Shown here in pieces: positions 1 to 8,155 of a stretch of DNA of 20,635 bases (position 1 is its first letter; each line of letters opens with the position of its first letter). This DNA is from Nitrosomonas eutropha (GTDB lineage: Bacteria > Pseudomonadota > Gammaproteobacteria > Burkholderiales > Nitrosomonadaceae), in NCBI GenBank assembly GCA_014584635.1, contig JACTML010000109.1, positions 1-20,635 of the forward strand. The letters are read 5' to 3'. The translations under genes were made by a program, and so were the position numbers. Below the pieces are notes generated by a model. That model had not been told where the DNA came from, did no database searches, and saw nothing but the letters and a program-made list of their open reading frames with translations.

Positions 1-411
1 ACACCTGAGCAGCGCGCACAAACTCGCCAATGGTGGCGACGAGTAGAGTTTAATATTACCGAATTTATACATAACGCATATCATTATGCAGAAGGGCTGG
101 CACGATTTGAGTCGCGCATTCCGGTTGTGCCTGAAGCAGCTGAGGGGTTGAAGCGAGTGGCGCAGGATCGTTTGCGTTGGCTGGATAATATGTTTGGAAG
201 CGGCCCGTATTTGTGCGGTGAGCGGTTTACAGCAGCTGATATCTGGCTTTATGTGTGGCTGGATTTCGGTCAGTCAGTCAATCAGCCGTTTGATCATAAT
301 TTGCCCAATATCGGCCCGTGGTTTGATCGTGTTGCGACACGACCCAGTGCTGAACTGAGCAAGAGCCTGCTCAAAGTTACAATCGGGGAAGGTAGTACCG
401 GGCAGAATTGA
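1..411 (+). CDS. Glutathione S-transferase-like protein, C-terminal part (5' truncated by window)
   Basis: The frame is open from base 1 to a TGA at 409-411, giving 136 codons, so the gene begins outside the window. A GTG at 127 lies inside this continuous frame and is not the start. The residues around LCGERFTAADIWLYVWLDFG match the GST C-terminal all-helical domain, where an F-(T/S)-x-A-D-I core closes the helix bundle, and the tail (PNIGPWFDRVATRPS) resembles the usual final GST helix. The N-terminal thioredoxin-fold domain that binds glutathione is not visible, so substrate and true GST activity cannot be judged. The family conjugates glutathione to electrophiles or acts as a stress-related reductase in the cytoplasm. 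The next gene in the same direction is 280 bases away and unrelated. Confidence 0.75.
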   Translation, partial: TPEQRAQTRQWWRRVEFNITEFIHNAYHYAEGLARFESRIPVVPEAAEGLKRVAQDRLRWLDNMFGSGPYLCGERFTAADIWLYVWLDFGQSVNQPFDHNLPNIGPWFDRVATRPSAELSKSLLKVTIGEGSTGQN

Positions 412-614
412 ATGAGATTAAAGACGCAGCGCGGTATGCCGTATTTTCAGATTCGAAAAGTGACCGATACAGGATGGGTCGAGTTGCATTCGAACCGGAA
501 AGGAGCGAGGTGTCGGTAAGGGTTCGTCATATGGTGCTGTTTGCACGAGCCGACTAGAATTTCGGTCTGTATTGCATTTAATTTGTTGTGCGATGCCGTA
601 TGGGCTGGATCAGG

Positions 615-645
615 TTACTCGCTGCTTTTCTAAAGCAGTGAGTAA
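615..645 (+). other. 14-bp hairpin upstream of the lipoprotein gene
   Basis: Bases 615-628 pair with 632-645 over 14 positions (one G-T wobble) around a 3-base TCT loop. It lies 47 bases before the lipoprotein ATG. No T-tract follows directly, so it is a poor intrinsic terminator for the upstream GST-like gene, although a T-rich stretch begins about 20 bases later. It may be a 5' UTR structure of the lipoprotein mRNA. The pairing is seen directly; the function is inference. Confidence 0.5.
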
Positions 646-691
646 AAGTGTGTAGTAATGTGCGTTTGTTTTTATTAAGGAGATAAGCGGT

Positions 692-976
692 ATGGATAAG
701 AAAAGAATAGTATCAATGCTGGTAGTGGTTGGCGCATGTGCAGGTTTGTCAGCGTGTGCAACAACGGGTGAGTTTGAAGCGCTCAAATCCCGTGTGGATA
801 CACTGGAATCCAATGTTTCCGCAGCACAATCAGATGCAGCAGCTGCCAGGGCAACTGCCAATGATGCGGTAAATATTGCCAATCAGGCGATGGATAAAGC
901 TAACGAAGCCAATGCACGCTCGATTGATACCGAAACAAAGATTGATCGCATGTTCAAGCGCGCAATGCATAAATAA
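692..976 (+). CDS. Lpp/OprI-type alanine-zipper outer-membrane lipoprotein
   Basis: A 94-residue protein with a short signal peptide (MDKKR basic start, hydrophobic stretch) ending in the lipobox LSAC, so Cys22 should be the acylated first residue of a mature chain of about 73 residues. The mature part is one continuous Ala-rich helix with heptad character (SRVDTLESNVSAAQSD, ARATANDAVNIANQAMDKANEANAR), as in Lpp and OprI trimers. It ends in Lys, the residue that links Lpp to peptidoglycan in the known family. Its likely role is tethering or stabilising the outer membrane. The start is supported by AAGGAGAT at 677-684. Covalent attachment to peptidoglycan is inferred only from the C-terminal Lys. 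It stands alone, convergent with the phospholipase D-like gene. Confidence 0.8.
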   Translation: MDKKRIVSMLVVVGACAGLSACATTGEFEALKSRVDTLESNVSAAQSDAAAARATANDAVNIANQAMDKANEANARSIDTETKIDRMFKRAMHK

Positions 977-990
977 AGTAATTGTTTTGT

Positions 991-1069
991 AGTTACCTCG
1001 GATTCTGGTATTGACTGATAACACCGGGTGTTGTTTTATACTTTGTGAACAGGTGAATCCGGGGTAATT
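991..1069 (+). repeat. Long imperfect inverted repeat between convergent genes
   Basis: Bases 991-1005 can pair with 1055-1069 over 15 positions with two G-T wobbles, enclosing 49 bases that hold a smaller dyad (AACACCGGGTGTT). A further 7-bp hairpin with a CAGT loop follows at 1075-1092. The stretch fills the gap between the lipoprotein gene and the oppositely oriented phospholipase D-like gene. It is probably a transcription-stop or mRNA-end structure serving both sides; no transposase or target duplication was seen. Confidence 0.45.
1019..1044 (+). terminator. Weak candidate terminator of the lipoprotein gene
   Basis: The dyad AACACCGGGTGTT is followed by GTTTTATACTTT, 43 bases after the lipoprotein stop codon. 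The stem is only 5 bp if a 3-base loop is required, so this is a weak Rho-independent signal, possibly assisted by the larger repeat that encloses it. Confidence 0.35.
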
Positions 1070-1129
1070 CCCTGTCTGCTTCAGTAAGCAGATCAGCGCT
1101 GCGATTGGTTTGCAGAACTCCTTTTATTC

Positions 1130-2230
1130 TCACATGCTCTGCAGTTTATCCCAGCAGCGTGCAAACGCCTGAAAAATAACCGGATTACGAGAAATGGCTG
1201 CGATTTCATGATTCAGCCAGAACGAAGGTTTGGTCCAGTTAAAACTTCCAAAGACTGACCAGGCGCGGTCATTTTCTTCAATCAGTACGAACTTAAGGTG
1301 CATAGGCAGTGATTCGGTGTGCCGAATGCGCCTGAAGCGAATGCCGGCGTCGAGCAAGCGCTGCTCCACCTTGGGTGTAACCCGTCTGGCTGTGGCTTCA
1401 GCCAGTATCTCCAGATTAATTCCCCGTTGCGCCAGTTTGATCATGACATTAGCCGCATTTTCTGTTCGAATATGTGAGGCAGCGATGCGAATGCGTGCGC
1501 TGTCGCCAACATTGTGCAGGAATTGCACAACAGGGTGTTTGTCTATCCGGGGCCAGAAATAAATATCAGTGTCTGTACTGTGAACGTCCCTGTCCGCATT
1601 GGTAGTAGAGCGGTAAAACAATCCTGGTGGCGACTGGTGTAACCGTCTTGCATGTTCTATCAGTTTTTCAACCAGCATCGGATCCTTGAGCCCAACCAGA
1701 GCGTTGTAGCCACGATTCTGATCGCCAATTTCCAGAATAATTCCGGGGTCGTCTTCCGGGTCGTTGCCTGATGGATTGAATGAACCGATAAAAGCGACCG
1801 GTTCCGGGTGTGAGAAACAGTAGAGTTTTTCATGCAGTTGGGGCTTCCACGATTTATCGGAAGGGGATGGCAGACCGGGAATGGTAATCACGCGCAGTGC
1901 ATCACCAATTCCTTTCTCTCCCTTAAGCAAGGCGATTGCTGCATCGTTGGCGTAAGGAATGCGTGGCCTGCCTTCAAGGCACAAGGTGATATGCACACCG
2001 CGTTTCTGTGCCTGAATCAGCGCTTTTGCCAGGCGGATATCGCGAAAATAATAGGTTACCCAATTGATGGATCCGCCGGCAGGTACCGCAGCAATCCGCT
2101 CTTCCAGCAGGTTGCGTAACTGGCCGGAAGGGTGATCAGGACCGCCAAAATGGATCTCGGGAAAGGAAGTTGTTTGTGGAGTCAGAACCCTGTTCAGTAA
2201 AACCCGCATAATGTCTTGATTTTCCTCCAT
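1130..2230 (-). CDS. Phospholipase D-superfamily protein with two divergent HKD half-motifs
   Basis: A 366-residue protein with two PLD-type repeats. The first has HEK at 133-135 and GSFN at 149-152; the second has HLK at 311-313 and GSFNWT at 328-333. This is the layout of PLDc_2 / cardiolipin-synthase-like and nuclease-like enzymes, which cleave or transfer phosphodiesters through a phospho-histidine. The acidic residue expected five positions after each Lys is Ser140 in repeat one and Glu318 in repeat two, so the HKD motifs are not canonical and substrate is open. No signal peptide or membrane helix is seen. The first 37 bases overlap the upstream glycosyltransferase-like gene. A second ATG at 2209 is preceded by GGAGGA and may be the true start; the ATG at 2230 has no clear ribosome site. 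The two genes should be co-transcribed. Confidence 0.75.
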   Translation of the reverse strand: MEENQDIMRVLLNRVLTPQTTSFPEIHFGGPDHPSGQLRNLLEERIAAVPAGGSINWVTYYFRDIRLAKALIQAQKRGVHITLCLEGRPRIPYANDAAIALLKGEKGIGDALRVITIPGLPSPSDKSWKPQLHEKLYCFSHPEPVAFIGSFNPSGNDPEDDPGIILEIGDQNRGYNALVGLKDPMLVEKLIEHARRLHQSPPGLFYRSTTNADRDVHSTDTDIYFWPRIDKHPVVQFLHNVGDSARIRIAASHIRTENAANVMIKLAQRGINLEILAEATARRVTPKVEQRLLDAGIRFRRIRHTESLPMHLKFVLIEENDRAWSVFGSFNWTKPSFWLNHEIAAISRNPVIFQAFARCWDKLQSM

Positions 2231-3552
2231 ACCGACCGGGGTTTATCCCTATCGGCTGTTGTATCGTCTTTTTCAGCTTTTATCCGTCCTGCCTGTTCTT
2301 CCAGCAAAGCCACGTAGCGTGACAGAACATCAGCGCCGCCAACATGCAGCATTTCGTTGATAAAGCGTTGACGATGTTCTTCTACATAGAAATTATCACA
2401 GCCGGCAGTCAGGAATCTGTCGATCTGCAGGTATACATCGTCGCGGCACCGCAATTCCGTTTCCGGCATGTAATATGCATGTGCGGATCGACCGGCATGG
2501 AGGTAATCAGCGGCCAGCACCGGTTTTTTAGCTTTGATCGCTTCAAATACAACTGAAGTGGCAAGGTCGATAATGACGTCTGCCCAATTCATCAGGGAAA
2601 CAGAATGAACACTGTCTTCCGCGATATGCACGTTTGAAAGCCGACGCAGGGAAGAGTCACCGGTTATTGGTTGTCGCCAGCCACTGCGTGTATGCGGCTT
2701 GATTATCAGTTCCACACCAGGAAATGCTGCTATCATATTTGTGATTATACCAACTTCTTCCCAAAAGGTAGTAAATTCACGTTTTCTCAGGAACATGACA
2801 ATCCGCAACCGGGTATCGGGATTGGTATTTAACGGGGAAGGAGGAGACAGCGTAGCCAGTTTGTTTAACCATTCGTCACAGTAGCGCGGCGAACCCAGTA
2901 CGGCGATCGTCTGATTGCTTAAAAAAGGGCGAAAACGGATGGCGCAAAGCTCGTTTGGTACCACGAGCCTGTCAAATATTTTTGCATCTGCGTATAGCGT
3001 ATTCGGTTTTATAACCTGTTCATGTTTGCGTATCAGCTGATTGGCATGTGGGCTGTCGCCATGCGGCAGGGAAACTGCTCCCAGTCCGCGTTCTTTTGCC
3101 ATTGCTACAATGATTTTGATCCATTCGATTGGCACCGGCGAGCTGCTTGTTACCCAGTCGAACGTAATCACGCCTTCCTGATTGCTGCCAAAGGTTCGAT
3201 CCAGCAAATGTCCGGCTATTTTTTTCCAGACGGGTTCCCGTTTGCGTATATCGTACAGATTGGCCAGAGCTGCAGCGAGCTTGCCTATCAGAAAAATACG
3301 CCTTACCCCCTTGATCAGAAGCAGGGTCTGCAAACGCCATTGCATGAATAGCAGAGGGGGTAATACGTCACGAATATGTGCGACACGTACCCGCTCAAGG
3401 CTGCCTAAATATTGAATACGATAGTCATTAAGAAATTTTGGACTTCCCAACAGGATGACATCTGCGTGGTGGCCTGATTCGGACCATTTTGAAACAACCG
3501 GAGTAATGTGATCGATGTCGTTGTAATGGCGGAGAAAAAACAGCGCTTTCAT
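2194..3552 (-). CDS. GT-B-fold glycosyltransferase-like or glycerophosphotransferase-like protein
   Basis: A 452-residue protein whose architecture looks like a two-Rossmann-lobe GT-B enzyme. The N-terminus (MKALFFLRHYNDIDHITPVV) resembles the nucleoside-free lobe of surface-polysaccharide transferases. A PHG motif (VSLPHGDSP) sits mid-protein, LIIKPHTR follows, and near the C-terminus WADVIIDLATSVVFEAIKAK is the kind of segment that binds the sugar- or alcohol-nucleotide donor in UDP-GlcNAc 2-epimerase-like and TagF-like proteins. No signal peptide is present; it is probably cytoplasmic or membrane-peripheral. Donor and acceptor cannot be named. The ATG at 3552 lacks a strong ribosome site. 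It is the first gene of a two-gene unit with the phospholipase D-like protein, suggesting a shared surface-glycan or lipid substrate. Fold assignment is inference from motifs. Confidence 0.55.
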   Translation of the reverse strand: MKALFFLRHYNDIDHITPVVSKWSESGHHADVILLGSPKFLNDYRIQYLGSLERVRVAHIRDVLPPLLFMQWRLQTLLLIKGVRRIFLIGKLAAALANLYDIRKREPVWKKIAGHLLDRTFGSNQEGVITFDWVTSSSPVPIEWIKIIVAMAKERGLGAVSLPHGDSPHANQLIRKHEQVIKPNTLYADAKIFDRLVVPNELCAIRFRPFLSNQTIAVLGSPRYCDEWLNKLATLSPPSPLNTNPDTRLRIVMFLRKREFTTFWEEVGIITNMIAAFPGVELIIKPHTRSGWRQPITGDSSLRRLSNVHIAEDSVHSVSLMNWADVIIDLATSVVFEAIKAKKPVLAADYLHAGRSAHAYYMPETELRCRDDVYLQIDRFLTAGCDNFYVEEHRQRFINEMLHVGGADVLSRYVALLEEQAGRIKAEKDDTTADRDKPRSVWRKIKTLCGFY

Positions 3553-3720
3553 ATTAGATAAATGTGAGGATATGCCAATGTGAGTAGTGGGTTGATGAAA
3601 CGGACAAAGTGCTGGTTCTGTTACTTGGAATGGAGATCAGGAGTGGAATACCAGCTTGCCTGGTCATCACGAGGAAGCTGTGATCACAGGGACTTTTGAC
3701 CGGAATGAATCTATGGTTTT
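3553..3720. other. Intergenic spacer with a perfect 12-bp palindrome
   Basis: No supportable gene is seen in these 168 bases. CTGTGATCACAG at 3678-3689 is a perfect palindrome about 125 bases upstream of the glycosyltransferase-like start and 32 bases past the acyl-CoA ligase stop. It could be an operator or chance; no clear intrinsic terminator follows the ligase gene. Confidence 0.3.
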
Positions 3721-5523
3721 TCAGCGGCTGGTATACAGTTTTTCGATCCTGGTCTGATAATGTGCATAGATCTTTTTGCGTTTCAGTTTGAGGGTAGGAG
3801 TGAGCATTTCGTTTTCCACTGACCAGGGCTCGGGAATCAGCAATGCCCGATGAATCCTGGCGTAACCGGGAAATCCACTGATCTGTCGGGAGATTTTTTC
3901 CAGCACAATTTCTTCGGCGTATTCGTCGTTCGCGAGTGCCTGCGGATCATTCTTGGCATTACAGTGGGTGGCGGCCACTTCCCAGCCACGCTTGCTCAAT
4001 ACCACCAGCGCGCTCAAGTAGGAGCGTCCTTCCCCCACGACCATGACCTGCTCAAAGATCGGGTCCCGCAAAATAGCAGCTTCCATGTCAGCAGGTGGAA
4101 TTTTTTCACCGGTGGAGGTAACAATAATATCTTTCAATCGACCGGTAATGGTAACTCTTCCCTGTGCGTCAATGTGGGCAGTATCCCCGGAATCGAGCCA
4201 GCCATCTTCCGATAAAATTGCGCGAGTTGCCTCCGGATTGTTCCAATAACCCAGCATCACGTTAGGGCCGCGAATCAGCAATGCATCCTGCTCTCCCAGT
4301 TTGACTTCCACACCGGGAACAGGTCGTCCAACACTGGATGGAAGGTTATCGTCCAGCCGGTTGGCACACACTACCGGGCTGGTTTCAGTCAGCCCGTAAC
4401 CTTGCAGGATAGGCAGTCCCAAACCGATGAAAACGCGGGATATTTCCGGTGACAAGGCGGCACCACCACTCATGACCTGCCATAAGCGTCCGCCCAATTT
4501 ATCCATTATCTTGCGTGCGATCAGACGATCAAGCACAGGCCATAGCAGATGCGCTATTTTCCAGTGAGCACGTTTCTGGCTGTATTCAAAACGACTGTAG
4601 CCTGTATTTACCGCCAGTTTGAATAGCAGCCGGGCGATCGCCGGACCTTCAGCCAGCCTGGCTTCTATCCCCGCATAGACTCTTTCGTAAATTCGCGGTA
4701 CGGAAATCAGGATGGTGGGCCGGATGATCAGTAAATCATCTGCCAGCTGTCGGGTAGAGCGTGCGTAGGCGATGGTGGCACCGCATAACATCGGCGTGTA
4801 ATAGCCTGCTGTGCGCTCAAAAGTGTGGGATAGCGGTAAAAATGACAGTAATAAATCGTCCGGGGTCACTGTAACAATTTGTGCACAGGCATCGGCATTG
4901 GACAGAATATTGTGCTGGCTCAGCATGACACCTTTCGGACGACCGGTCGTCCCTGAGGTGTAAATGATGGTGGCCAGTGCGTGCGGATCATTCTGTACCA
5001 GTGGTATGTCTTCTGCTGTTTCCGGCAACCAGTCGGAGGATGCGATAGCACGCGGATCACCTGTCTGATAAATATCTTGTGAAGTGGCGTTCAGGATAAC
5101 AATGCGTTTCAGTTGAGCTAGCTGTCCGGCAACGCCACTCAGTGCATCCCAGCGCACCATGTTTTCCAGTAACAGCAGGCTGGCTCCGGCATTATCCAGG
5201 CACCAGGCGGCATTTTCTGCTCTATCTTCGGTGTAGAGCGGAACCACCACCAATCCTAATCCGAGCGCGGCCTGTTCAAACATAACCCATTGCGGGCAGT
5301 TGCGCACCATGATGGCTACCCGATCGCCAGGAGCAAGGTTTTCCCGGGAAAGTGCGGTTTGCCAGCGTTTAACGGCGTTGCCCATGTCAGCCCAAGTATA
5401 GTCCAGCCAGGCTTCCCGGGTGACATCATAGTCACGATAGGCAACCGATTGAGGCGAACGTTTTACGCGCTCCCGGAACAAGCCATCGAGCGTTTTTGCG
5501 GTATCAATTGAGATCTTGTCCAT
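3721..5523 (-). CDS. Long-chain fatty acid-CoA ligase (AMP-forming)
   Basis: A 600-residue ANL-superfamily enzyme activating fatty acids to acyl-AMP and then acyl-CoA. Motifs seen are the P-loop YTSGTTGRPKG at 188-198, the GYGLTETSP adenine-binding motif at 375-383, WLDSGD ending at Asp447, which contacts the ribose, and the hinge GRLKDIIVTSTGEKIPP after it. Length and the C-terminal KLKRKKI segment match the FadD15-type bacterial long-chain ligases. I place the start at the ATG at 5523; an upstream TTG at 5556 in the same frame lies inside the palindromic element described separately and is unlikely. The ribosome site before 5523 is weak. The gene follows the FadE-like gene, same strand, 108 bases apart, so the pair probably forms a fatty-acid degradation or remodelling unit. 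Confidence 0.9.
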   Translation of the reverse strand: MDKISIDTAKTLDGLFRERVKRSPQSVAYRDYDVTREAWLDYTWADMGNAVKRWQTALSRENLAPGDRVAIMVRNCPQWVMFEQAALGLGLVVVPLYTEDRAENAAWCLDNAGASLLLLENMVRWDALSGVAGQLAQLKRIVILNATSQDIYQTGDPRAIASSDWLPETAEDIPLVQNDPHALATIIYTSGTTGRPKGVMLSQHNILSNADACAQIVTVTPDDLLLSFLPLSHTFERTAGYYTPMLCGATIAYARSTRQLADDLLIIRPTILISVPRIYERVYAGIEARLAEGPAIARLLFKLAVNTGYSRFEYSQKRAHWKIAHLLWPVLDRLIARKIMDKLGGRLWQVMSGGAALSPEISRVFIGLGLPILQGYGLTETSPVVCANRLDDNLPSSVGRPVPGVEVKLGEQDALLIRGPNVMLGYWNNPEATRAILSEDGWLDSGDTAHIDAQGRVTITGRLKDIIVTSTGEKIPPADMEAAILRDPIFEQVMVVGEGRSYLSALVVLSKRGWEVAATHCNAKNDPQALANDEYAEEIVLEKISRQISGFPGYARIHRALLIPEPWSVENEMLTPTLKLKRKKIYAHYQTRIEKLYTSR

Positions 5524-5543
5524 ATGTGTAGTTTTCCGGTTAG

Positions 5544-5591
5544 GGAGCTTCTGCAAAACAATCTGTCTCGCTAACGTTTTTCAGAAGTTCC
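5544..5591. mobile_element. 48-bp palindromic MITE-like element with TTAG flanks
   Basis: GGAGCTTCTG (5544-5553) is the inverted partner of CAGAAGTTCC (5582-5591), and pairing continues inward with AAAAC/GTTTT after one mismatch. The element is bordered on both sides by TTAG (5540-5543 and 5592-5595). TTAG fits the YTAR target consensus known for the IS427 group of the IS5 family, so this looks like two joined IS ends without an internal gene. It lies in the fadE-fadD spacer, with its left edge 20 bases upstream of the ligase ATG. The repeat is seen directly; transposon origin is inference. Alternatively it is an attenuator hairpin. Confidence 0.5.
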
Positions 5592-5631
5592 TTAGATCCT
5601 GCTATTGGCCTGATTGCTTATGGAGAAACTT

Positions 5632-7953
5632 TCAAGCAGGATTATTTGCCTGCTGCAGGTCAGGCGAAAAATCATCCACCATGATGACGCGACGACGCAA
5701 GGTTTTCATTTGTGCGAGTAACGCGGCTTCTCCTTCACTGATAATGCCTTGTGTCAGAGCCTGGTTAACCTGTTCATCTTCATGGGCTGTCAATGTCTTG
5801 TCTTTAACTGCCTGTCGCAATCTGGCCTCAACCGGTTCGCAAGCAATCGCGCAAGTCATGGCTTCCTGCAATAATGCCAGCGGATCGTTTTTAGCGGTTG
5901 GCAGATACATCCCCGCTGTCAGACGATCACGCGCTTCCCCGGGAGCCAGAATAAGGCGGGCAACCTGATGTGAAAGTGCATCGGAAGGAGGCTGGCAACG
6001 CAATCCGCGCGGGAAAACCATCAGGCGTAACAGCCATCGTGTCACTTTCCCTGCCGGGAAATTGAGCAGAAATTCGTGAAACGCCTGTTGAGTGCGATAC
6101 AGCGCATCCTGCATGGACCAGTGCAGAAACGGCAGATCAGCTGCGGGCCGGCCATCATCTTCAAAACGCTTGAGCGTAGCGGAACAGAGGTATAGTTGGC
6201 TGAGCACATCGCCCAATCGTGCGGAAAGCCGTTCACGTCGCTTGAGTGAGCCCCCCAGCTTCAGCATGGCCACATCGGATAACAACGCAAAAGAAGTGGA
6301 AAAACGTGTCAGCTGGCGATAATAATCCAGCGTTTCGCTGGCAGCATTTTCCGGAATGGTTTTAATCAGGCGCTGACTGATACCAAAAGCCAGGCTGCAT
6401 AATGCGTTGCGCAAGGCGAAAATGATATGTCCGGTCAGTGCTGCATCAAATTCCTGCAAACTGCGTTTCCGGTTTTCGTCCCAGGTGGCGTTGATTTCCC
6501 GCAAGGTGAAAGGATGCGCGCGGATTGCCCCCTGTCCAAAGATAATCATGTTGCGCGTCAGAATATTGGCGCCTTCCACGGTAATGCCCACTGGTGTTTG
6601 CTGATAGGTGCGCGCCAGATAGTTGGAGGGGCCCAGACAGATTCCCTTGCCTCCGTGAATGTCCATGGCATCGTTGATGGCTTGGCGGCTGCGTTCAGTC
6701 AGGTGATATTTGACGATCGCCGAGATCACGGATGGTTCTTCTCCCTGATCAACCGCTCCGGCTGTCATGACACGCGCTGCGTCCATCATGTAGGTGTTCC
6801 CAGCGATACGAGCCAGCGCTTCTTCCACCCCTTCAAAATAGCCAACCGGTAATCTGAATTGCACGCGTACCCGACCATAGGCGCCGCTGCTCCAGGCAGA
6901 CAGTTTGGCTGCGCCAACGCCGGTGGCTGGTAATGAAATCGATCGTCCGACGGATAAACTGTTCATCAGCATACGCCAGCCTTGTCCCATCTTGTCCTGT
7001 CCGCCGATGATCCAATCCATGGGAATGAAAACATCTTTTCCACTGTTGGGTCCGTTCTGGAAAACGCCATTGAGCGGAAAATGGCGGCGGCCGATGGTGA
7101 TGCCAGGGGTGTTGGTCGGAATCAGTGCCAGTGTAATACCGATATCCTTTTCACCACCCAGTAATCCGTCCGGATCGTGTAACCGGAATGCAAGCCCCAG
7201 CAGGGTGGCAACTGGCCCCAGTGTAATGTAGCGTTTTTCCCAGTTGATGCGTATGCCCAATACGTCAGGCTGGCCGTTAAATTCAGCACGGCAGACAATA
7301 CCTGTATCTGGAATCGATCCGGCATCTGACCCGGCCTCTGGTCCGGTCAGGGCGAAGCAGGGGATTTCAGTCCCGTTTGCCAGGCGCGGCAGATAGTAGT
7401 TTTTTTGTTCCTCTGTCCCGTAGTGCAGCAATAATTCGGCCGGGCCGAGTGAATTGGGCACCATCACGGTAACTGCTGCGGTGTTGCTGCGCGAGCTGAT
7501 CTTCATCACGATTTCGGAATGTGCCAGCGCGGAAAAACCCAATCCGCCGTATTCCCTGGGAATAATCAGTGAGAAAAAACGGTTTTCACGAATAAACTGC
7601 CAGACTTCCGGCGGAAGATCATGCCGTTCATGTGTGATATGCCATTCATCCAGCATGGCGCACAATTGTTCAACCGGGCCGTCAAGAAAAGCCTGTTCTT
7701 CCGCAGACAGCGTTGGTTTGGGATAGGCCAGCAGTTTGTTCCAGTCCGGTTTGCCGCTGAATAATTCGCCTTCCCACCAGACTGTTCCGGCATCAAGCGC
7801 TTCCTGCTCGGTTTGCGAGATTTTGGGCAGTAATTTACGGAAAGCCCGCAAGGCGAGACTGGAAACAATATTGCGCCGCAGAAACGGCACTGTGAATAAC
7901 GCTGTGATGAGGATAAGCAGCGCGACGAATAGAAGCAGAACTAACTCGAACAT
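5632..7953 (-). CDS. fadE: FadE-type acyl-CoA dehydrogenase
   Basis: A protein of 773 residues, close to the long FadE subclass (about 800 residues) rather than the usual 380-residue dehydrogenases. It catalyses the FAD-dependent alpha,beta-desaturation of acyl-CoA, the first step of beta-oxidation. A hydrophobic N-terminal helix (FELVLLLFVALLILITALF) suggests inner-membrane association. The stretch ALTGPEAGSDAGSIPDTG near 202-219 is the FadE-like middle-domain signature, IHGGKGI at 432-438 matches the family flavin/dimer-contact motif, and a long C-terminal extension corresponds to the DUF1974-type region of FadE. The ATG at 7953 is preferred because GGAG stands six bases before it; the ATG at 7965 has no ribosome site. 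It is the promoter-proximal gene of the pair with the acyl-CoA ligase. The electron acceptor genes are not in the window. Confidence 0.9.
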   Translation of the reverse strand: MFELVLLLFVALLILITALFTVPFLRRNIVSSLALRAFRKLLPKISQTEQEALDAGTVWWEGELFSGKPDWNKLLAYPKPTLSAEEQAFLDGPVEQLCAMLDEWHITHERHDLPPEVWQFIRENRFFSLIIPREYGGLGFSALAHSEIVMKISSRSNTAAVTVMVPNSLGPAELLLHYGTEEQKNYYLPRLANGTEIPCFALTGPEAGSDAGSIPDTGIVCRAEFNGQPDVLGIRINWEKRYITLGPVATLLGLAFRLHDPDGLLGGEKDIGITLALIPTNTPGITIGRRHFPLNGVFQNGPNSGKDVFIPMDWIIGGQDKMGQGWRMLMNSLSVGRSISLPATGVGAAKLSAWSSGAYGRVRVQFRLPVGYFEGVEEALARIAGNTYMMDAARVMTAGAVDQGEEPSVISAIVKYHLTERSRQAINDAMDIHGGKGICLGPSNYLARTYQQTPVGITVEGANILTRNMIIFGQGAIRAHPFTLREINATWDENRKRSLQEFDAALTGHIIFALRNALCSLAFGISQRLIKTIPENAASETLDYYRQLTRFSTSFALLSDVAMLKLGGSLKRRERLSARLGDVLSQLYLCSATLKRFEDDGRPAADLPFLHWSMQDALYRTQQAFHEFLLNFPAGKVTRWLLRLMVFPRGLRCQPPSDALSHQVARLILAPGEARDRLTAGMYLPTAKNDPLALLQEAMTCAIACEPVEARLRQAVKDKTLTAHEDEQVNQALTQGIISEGEAALLAQMKTLRRRVIMVDDFSPDLQQANNPA

Positions 7954-7990
7954 GGCTTTCTCCATGAGTTTTTAGTAATTATCTACTACT

Positions 7991-8018
7991 ACACTACCCG
8001 AGAATAGGATGCTGTCAA
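7991..8018 (-). promoter_or_regulatory. Candidate promoter of the fadE-like gene
   Basis: On the minus strand a perfect TTGACA -35 element (plus-strand 8013-8018) is followed after 16 bases by TAGTGT (7991-7996), a poor -10. A 13-base dyad CGGATC-T-GATCCG at 8099-8111 lies further upstream and could be a regulator site. No known FadR or PsrA consensus was recognised. Confidence 0.35.
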
Positions 8019-8155
8019 GATTTTGTTTGTTCAGAATTCTGTTTTTTTGCAGGAAATTTTAGGGAAAAAGATTTTGCTGCCGAGAACTGTCTGAATATCG
8101 GATCTGATCCGCATCTGAAAATTTATCTGAAGGTTTGTACCGGTAAAGCTGATTA

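Noticed and set aside
484..505. A TTCGAAC/GTTCGAAT string resembling a tRNA T-loop
   Set aside because: Flanking bases do not form the 5-bp T-stem, and no D-arm, anticodon arm or acceptor stem is found on either strand.
3678..3689. CTGTGATCACAG as a CRP/FNR-type site
   Set aside because: It contains TGTGA and TCACA half-sites but with no spacer between them, whereas CRP needs six bases; kept only as an unexplained palindrome.
5524..5556. A longer acyl-CoA ligase starting at TTG 5556
   Set aside because: The start would lie within the palindromic element and the extra residues do not resemble the family; ATG 5523 gives a normal N-terminus.
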